Below, piece by piece: positions 32,703 to 35,107 of a stretch of 35,107 bases of DNA (positions are counted from its first letter, which is position 1; each line of letters begins with the position of its first letter). The stretch comes from a bacterium (GTDB taxonomy: Bacteria > Zhuqueibacterota > Zhuqueibacteria > Residuimicrobiales > Residuimicrobiaceae). The translations under genes were made by a program, and so were the position numbers. The notes under the pieces were generated by a model. It worked only from the letters and a program-made list of their open reading frames with translations, did not search any database and had not been told where the DNA came from. The DNA is taken from positions 1 to 35,107 of the forward strand of contig JAKPUX010000030.1 in NCBI GenBank assembly GCA_029554865.1, in the 5' to 3' direction.

Positions 32703-33455
32703 ATGCCGCAGCCTCTTCCCGAACTCCCCGTTACCTTTCTCAGCCAGGGCCATCAGATCGTTGCCATGCACCACAAGAGCAGGGGGGAGCGTCTGGTCAT
32801 CCTCTGTCACGGCTTTATGAGTTCAAAGGCGGAATGCCGGCGCCTCTTCGTCGAGACCGGCCGCGCCTTCGCCGCCGAAGGGCTTGACGTCCTGCGCTTC
32901 GATTTCTACGGTTCCGGGGACAGCGCCGGGGATTTCGGGGATTCCCTGATCAGCCTCTACATCGCCAATCTGTGTGATGCCATCGCCTGGGCGCGCGGCC
33001 TCGGCTTCGCCAGAATCGCCGTACTGGGCCACAGCATGGGCGGGGCCACCGCCATCCTCACCCTGGCGGAGACCCCTGTCGATGCCCTGGTCACCTGGTC
33101 GGCCGTGCCCGACATGCAGGCGACCTTTCAGTCCTACATCAGCAATCTCGACGCCATCTCCGCACAAGCGGAGGAGTATATCCATGAGGGCTGGGTGATC
33201 CGGCGCTCTTTCTGGGAGGATGCCATCCGCTACGATGTCCGTGCGGCATTGGGCGCTCTGACCATGCCCAAGCTTTGCGTTCAGGGCATGGCGGATGCCC
33301 CGGTCTTCATCCAGGGATTCGACTCCTTTCGTGACATTGTGCAGCCCCCCGCCGATTTCATGGAACTCCCCGCCGCCAGCCATACCTATGCGCTCCCGGC
33401 GCACCGCCATCAGGCCATCCGTCAGAGTCTGATCTGGCTCAAACGCAATCTCTGA
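32703..33455 (+). CDS. Alpha/beta hydrolase (serine hydrolase)
   Basis: A 250-residue alpha/beta hydrolase. The oxyanion region is ILCHGFMSSKAE, the nucleophile is Ser111 in LGHSMGGATA, the acid is probably Asp198 in GMADAP, and the base is His227 in AASHTYALP. DFYGSGDSAGDF (67-78) matches the FDxxGxGxS segment of the esterase/lipase-like group. The substrate is unknown. It has no signal peptide and is cytosolic. AGGA lies nine bases before ATG 32703; an in-frame ATG at 32664 would add 13 residues and is less likely. The gene is 22 bp from the LOG-family gene, with which it forms an operon, and it lies downstream of the RNA candidate. Confidence 0.88.
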   Translation: MPQPLPELPVTFLSQGHQIVAMHHKSRGERLVILCHGFMSSKAECRRLFVETGRAFAAEGLDVLRFDFYGSGDSAGDFGDSLISLYIANLCDAIAWARGLGFARIAVLGHSMGGATAILTLAETPVDALVTWSAVPDMQATFQSYISNLDAISAQAEEYIHEGWVIRRSFWEDAIRYDVRAALGALTMPKLCVQGMADAPVFIQGFDSFRDIVQPPADFMELPAASHTYALPAHRHQAIRQSLIWLKRNL

Positions 33456-33477
33456 ACCACCCCTAACTGAGGTAGCC

Positions 33478-34362
33478 ATGTCCGATACCCCTAAAAAGAA
33501 CCCCAAACCGGGCGCAGCCCGGAGACTGCCCGTCAAAGCCTATGCCAATGAACGCTTTCTCAACAGCTCGGACGCGCGCACTATTCGCATCCTCTCCGAG
33601 TATCTCGAACCCCAGATGCGCCTGCGCCGCCGGCATATCCGCAACACGGTGGTTTTTTACGGTTCGGCGCGGGTCCTGCCCCTCGATGTCGCCCAGAAGC
33701 AGCTCAAGAGCGTCCTCTCGCAATCGCAGCGTAATGGCACCGCCGGCGCGGATTTCCAGCGCGAATTCGACAAGGCCAGCCATGCCGTCCGCCTGGCCCA
33801 GTATTATGAGGACGCGCGCGCCCTGGCCCACAGGCTGACCGAATGGTCTCTAAGCCTCAACGCCCGGGATCGCTTCATCGTCGCTTCCGGGGGTGGCCCC
33901 GGCATCATGGAGGCCGCCAACCGCGGCGCCATGGAGGCGGAGGGATTGACCATCGGCTTCAACATCAGCCTCCCCTTTGAACAGGAACCCAATCCCTACA
34001 TCAGCGACGAACTCGCCTTTGAGTTTCACTACTTTTTCATGCGCAAGTTCTGGTTCGTCTATCTGGCCAAGGCATTGGTCGTTTTCCCGGGCGGTTTCGG
34101 CACCATGGACGAGCTCTTTGAGCTTCTCACCCTGGTTCAGACCGAAAAGATTCACAAGACCCTCTGCGTGGTCATGTACGGCAGCGAATACTGGAACGAG
34201 GTGCTTAATTTTGACAAGATGGTCGACTGGGGGGTGATCAGTCCGGAGGACCTGCAGCTTTTTCACAAGGTGGACGATGTGGAGAGCGCCTTCATCATCC
34301 TCAAGAGCCATTTTGAAGCCCATTTTCTCAACCGGCAGAATTTCAAATATGGTTCAGTCTGA
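33478..34362 (+). CDS. LOG-family (TIGR00730-like) nucleotide-binding protein
   Basis: A 294-residue Rossmann protein with the two lysine-decarboxylase-like/LOG motifs: GGGPGIMEAANRGAMEA (138-153) and PGGFGTMDELFELLT (204-218). LOG enzymes release bases from nucleoside 5'-monophosphates (phosphoribohydrolase). It is longer than the small LOG enzymes (about 190 residues) because of an N-terminal extension of about 55 residues and an insert at 66-110 containing QLKSVLSQSQ. It belongs to the larger bacterial branch, whose exact substrate is often unknown. GAGGTAG precedes the ATG. Its stop overlaps the start of the deacetylase by 14 bases, so the two are translationally linked. Confidence 0.9.
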   Translation: MSDTPKKNPKPGAARRLPVKAYANERFLNSSDARTIRILSEYLEPQMRLRRRHIRNTVVFYGSARVLPLDVAQKQLKSVLSQSQRNGTAGADFQREFDKASHAVRLAQYYEDARALAHRLTEWSLSLNARDRFIVASGGGPGIMEAANRGAMEAEGLTIGFNISLPFEQEPNPYISDELAFEFHYFFMRKFWFVYLAKALVVFPGGFGTMDELFELLTLVQTEKIHKTLCVVMYGSEYWNEVLNFDKMVDWGVISPEDLQLFHKVDDVESAFIILKSHFEAHFLNRQNFKYGSV

Positions 34363-35107
34363 GCTGCATCGCCGGCTGCTGCGGCCGGCGAGATTCCCGG
34401 TCTGGCGGCAACGGGCGGCCGGACGCCTGGCGAGACGGATCTGCACGGCGGCGGCTGGAGTTGCCCTGGCGGCGCTCCTCGCCTGCGGCTCCTCCCGGCC
34501 GGGCTTCATCCTCGACCATGACGCCGTCATCCGCGGCGACAGCGGCCGCCGCGAATTGGCCCTGGTTTTCACCGGCGGAGATTTCGCCGACGGCGGCCCC
34601 CACATCGCCCGCGTCCTGGCGGACAAGGGGGTCAAGGCGGGCTTTTTCTTCACCGGGGATTTCTACCGGGATCCAGCCAGGGCGGAGCTCGTCCACACCC
34701 TGGCCGGCGGCGACCACTATCTCGGCCCCCATTCGAGCCGTCACCTCCTTTACGCCCCCTGGGAAAAGCGTGACTCCTCCCTGGTCACCCGGGAGGAGTT
34801 CGCTGCGGATCTGCGTGAAAATCTGGCGGCCATGGAGCCCTTCGGACTGCCTGACTATGGGCTCGACTGCTTCATCCCCCCCTATGAATGGTACAACACC
34901 CGGCATGTCGCCTGGGCCGCCGAGATGGGTCTCACCCTCTTCAATTTCACCCCCGGCACCTCCGTTAACGCCGATTACACCACCCCGGAGATGGTGGGCT
35001 ATCGCTCCTCCATGGCGATCTGGGAAAAGATCATCGCCCGGGAGCGGGAGGATCCGCACCGCCTCAACGGCTTTATCCTGCTGATCCATATCGGCACCGA
35101 TCCCCGG
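34349..35107 (+). CDS. Polysaccharide deacetylase-family lipoprotein (3' truncated by window end)
   Basis: The frame is open from ATG 34349 through the last base (253 codons) without a stop. A basic N-terminus is followed by a hydrophobic stretch and a lipobox LLAC (43-46, Cys46), so it is a likely lipoprotein. The NodB-like domain has ALVFTGGDFADGG (71-83) in the place of the TFDDG motif, GPHSSRH (126-132) with the metal-binding His pair 128 and 132, CFIPPYEWYN (174-183) as the third motif, and ILLIHIG (243-249) near the end. It probably removes acetyl groups from a polysaccharide or peptidoglycan at the envelope. Motif 1 is altered from the usual DD pair. The last residues and stop lie beyond the window. 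Confidence 0.85.
   Translation, partial: MVQSELHRRLLRPARFPVWRQRAAGRLARRICTAAAGVALAALLACGSSRPGFILDHDAVIRGDSGRRELALVFTGGDFADGGPHIARVLADKGVKAGFFFTGDFYRDPARAELVHTLAGGDHYLGPHSSRHLLYAPWEKRDSSLVTREEFAADLRENLAAMEPFGLPDYGLDCFIPPYEWYNTRHVAWAAEMGLTLFNFTPGTSVNADYTTPEMVGYRSSMAIWEKIIAREREDPHRLNGFILLIHIGTDPR

Overview
The window is a gene-dense, high-GC bacterial chromosome segment of mostly housekeeping and envelope genes. I see no prophage, plasmid, CRISPR, rRNA or tRNA. The cell is probably diderm: the window encodes a signal-peptide-bearing beta-barrel-like protein ending in Phe, a CsgG-like secreted protein and a lipobox-bearing deacetylase. A DUF2723 membrane glycosyltransferase (a family common in the Bacteroidota/FCB group), a CIRCE element, a Gram-positive-style LexA box (GAAC-N4-GTTC) and TTGACA/TATATT promoters fit a deep-branching FCB-type or candidate-phylum bacterium. 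That placement is inference; no marker here fixes the phylum.

Layout. 1-333: a short mobile element (copy 1), then an ECF sigma factor (334-915). 1058-4737: envelope genes (CsgG-like protein, beta-barrel protein, DUF2207 protein). 4784-5405: SlyD-type prolyl isomerase with its own promoter and terminator. 5427-9826 (minus): SNF2-family helicase preceded by a class V aminotransferase/cysteine-desulfurase-like gene. 9949-11409: lexA with a multi-box operator and two small unknown genes; the last one ends in a possible sliding-clamp-binding peptide. 11619-11812: mobile element copy 2, directly upstream of the valS promoter. 11993-18697: valS, a DUF4139 protein, recG and a DUF1844 protein. 18717-27485: glycosylation and nucleotide-sugar genes (methyltransferase, GT4 glycosyltransferase, DUF2723 protein, flippase-like protein, RmlD-like reductase, polyprenyl-phosphate-mannose-synthase-like GT2, and a second RmlD-like reductase on the minus strand), with purE in the middle. 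27570-30072: M23 peptidase, a small Cys-rich protein (minus), rlmH and khpA (minus). 30298-32396: groES-groEL with promoter, CIRCE and terminator. 32397-32702: no gene, but a palindrome, a promoter, a structured RNA candidate and a strong terminator. 32703-35107: alpha/beta hydrolase, LOG-family protein and a polysaccharide deacetylase lipoprotein cut by the window end.

Most noteworthy: (1) two ~193-bp, near-identical elements with imperfect terminal inverted repeats and exact 13-bp target-site duplications, both ending the same short distance upstream of a -35-like hexamer; (2) an undescribed-looking ~98-nt RNA candidate between groEL and the hydrolase; (3) a lexA-linked trio with a C-terminal QYSLFD peptide; (4) a likely bacterial O-mannosylation set that pairs a TMEM260-family (DUF2723) protein with a polyprenyl-phosphate mannose synthase.
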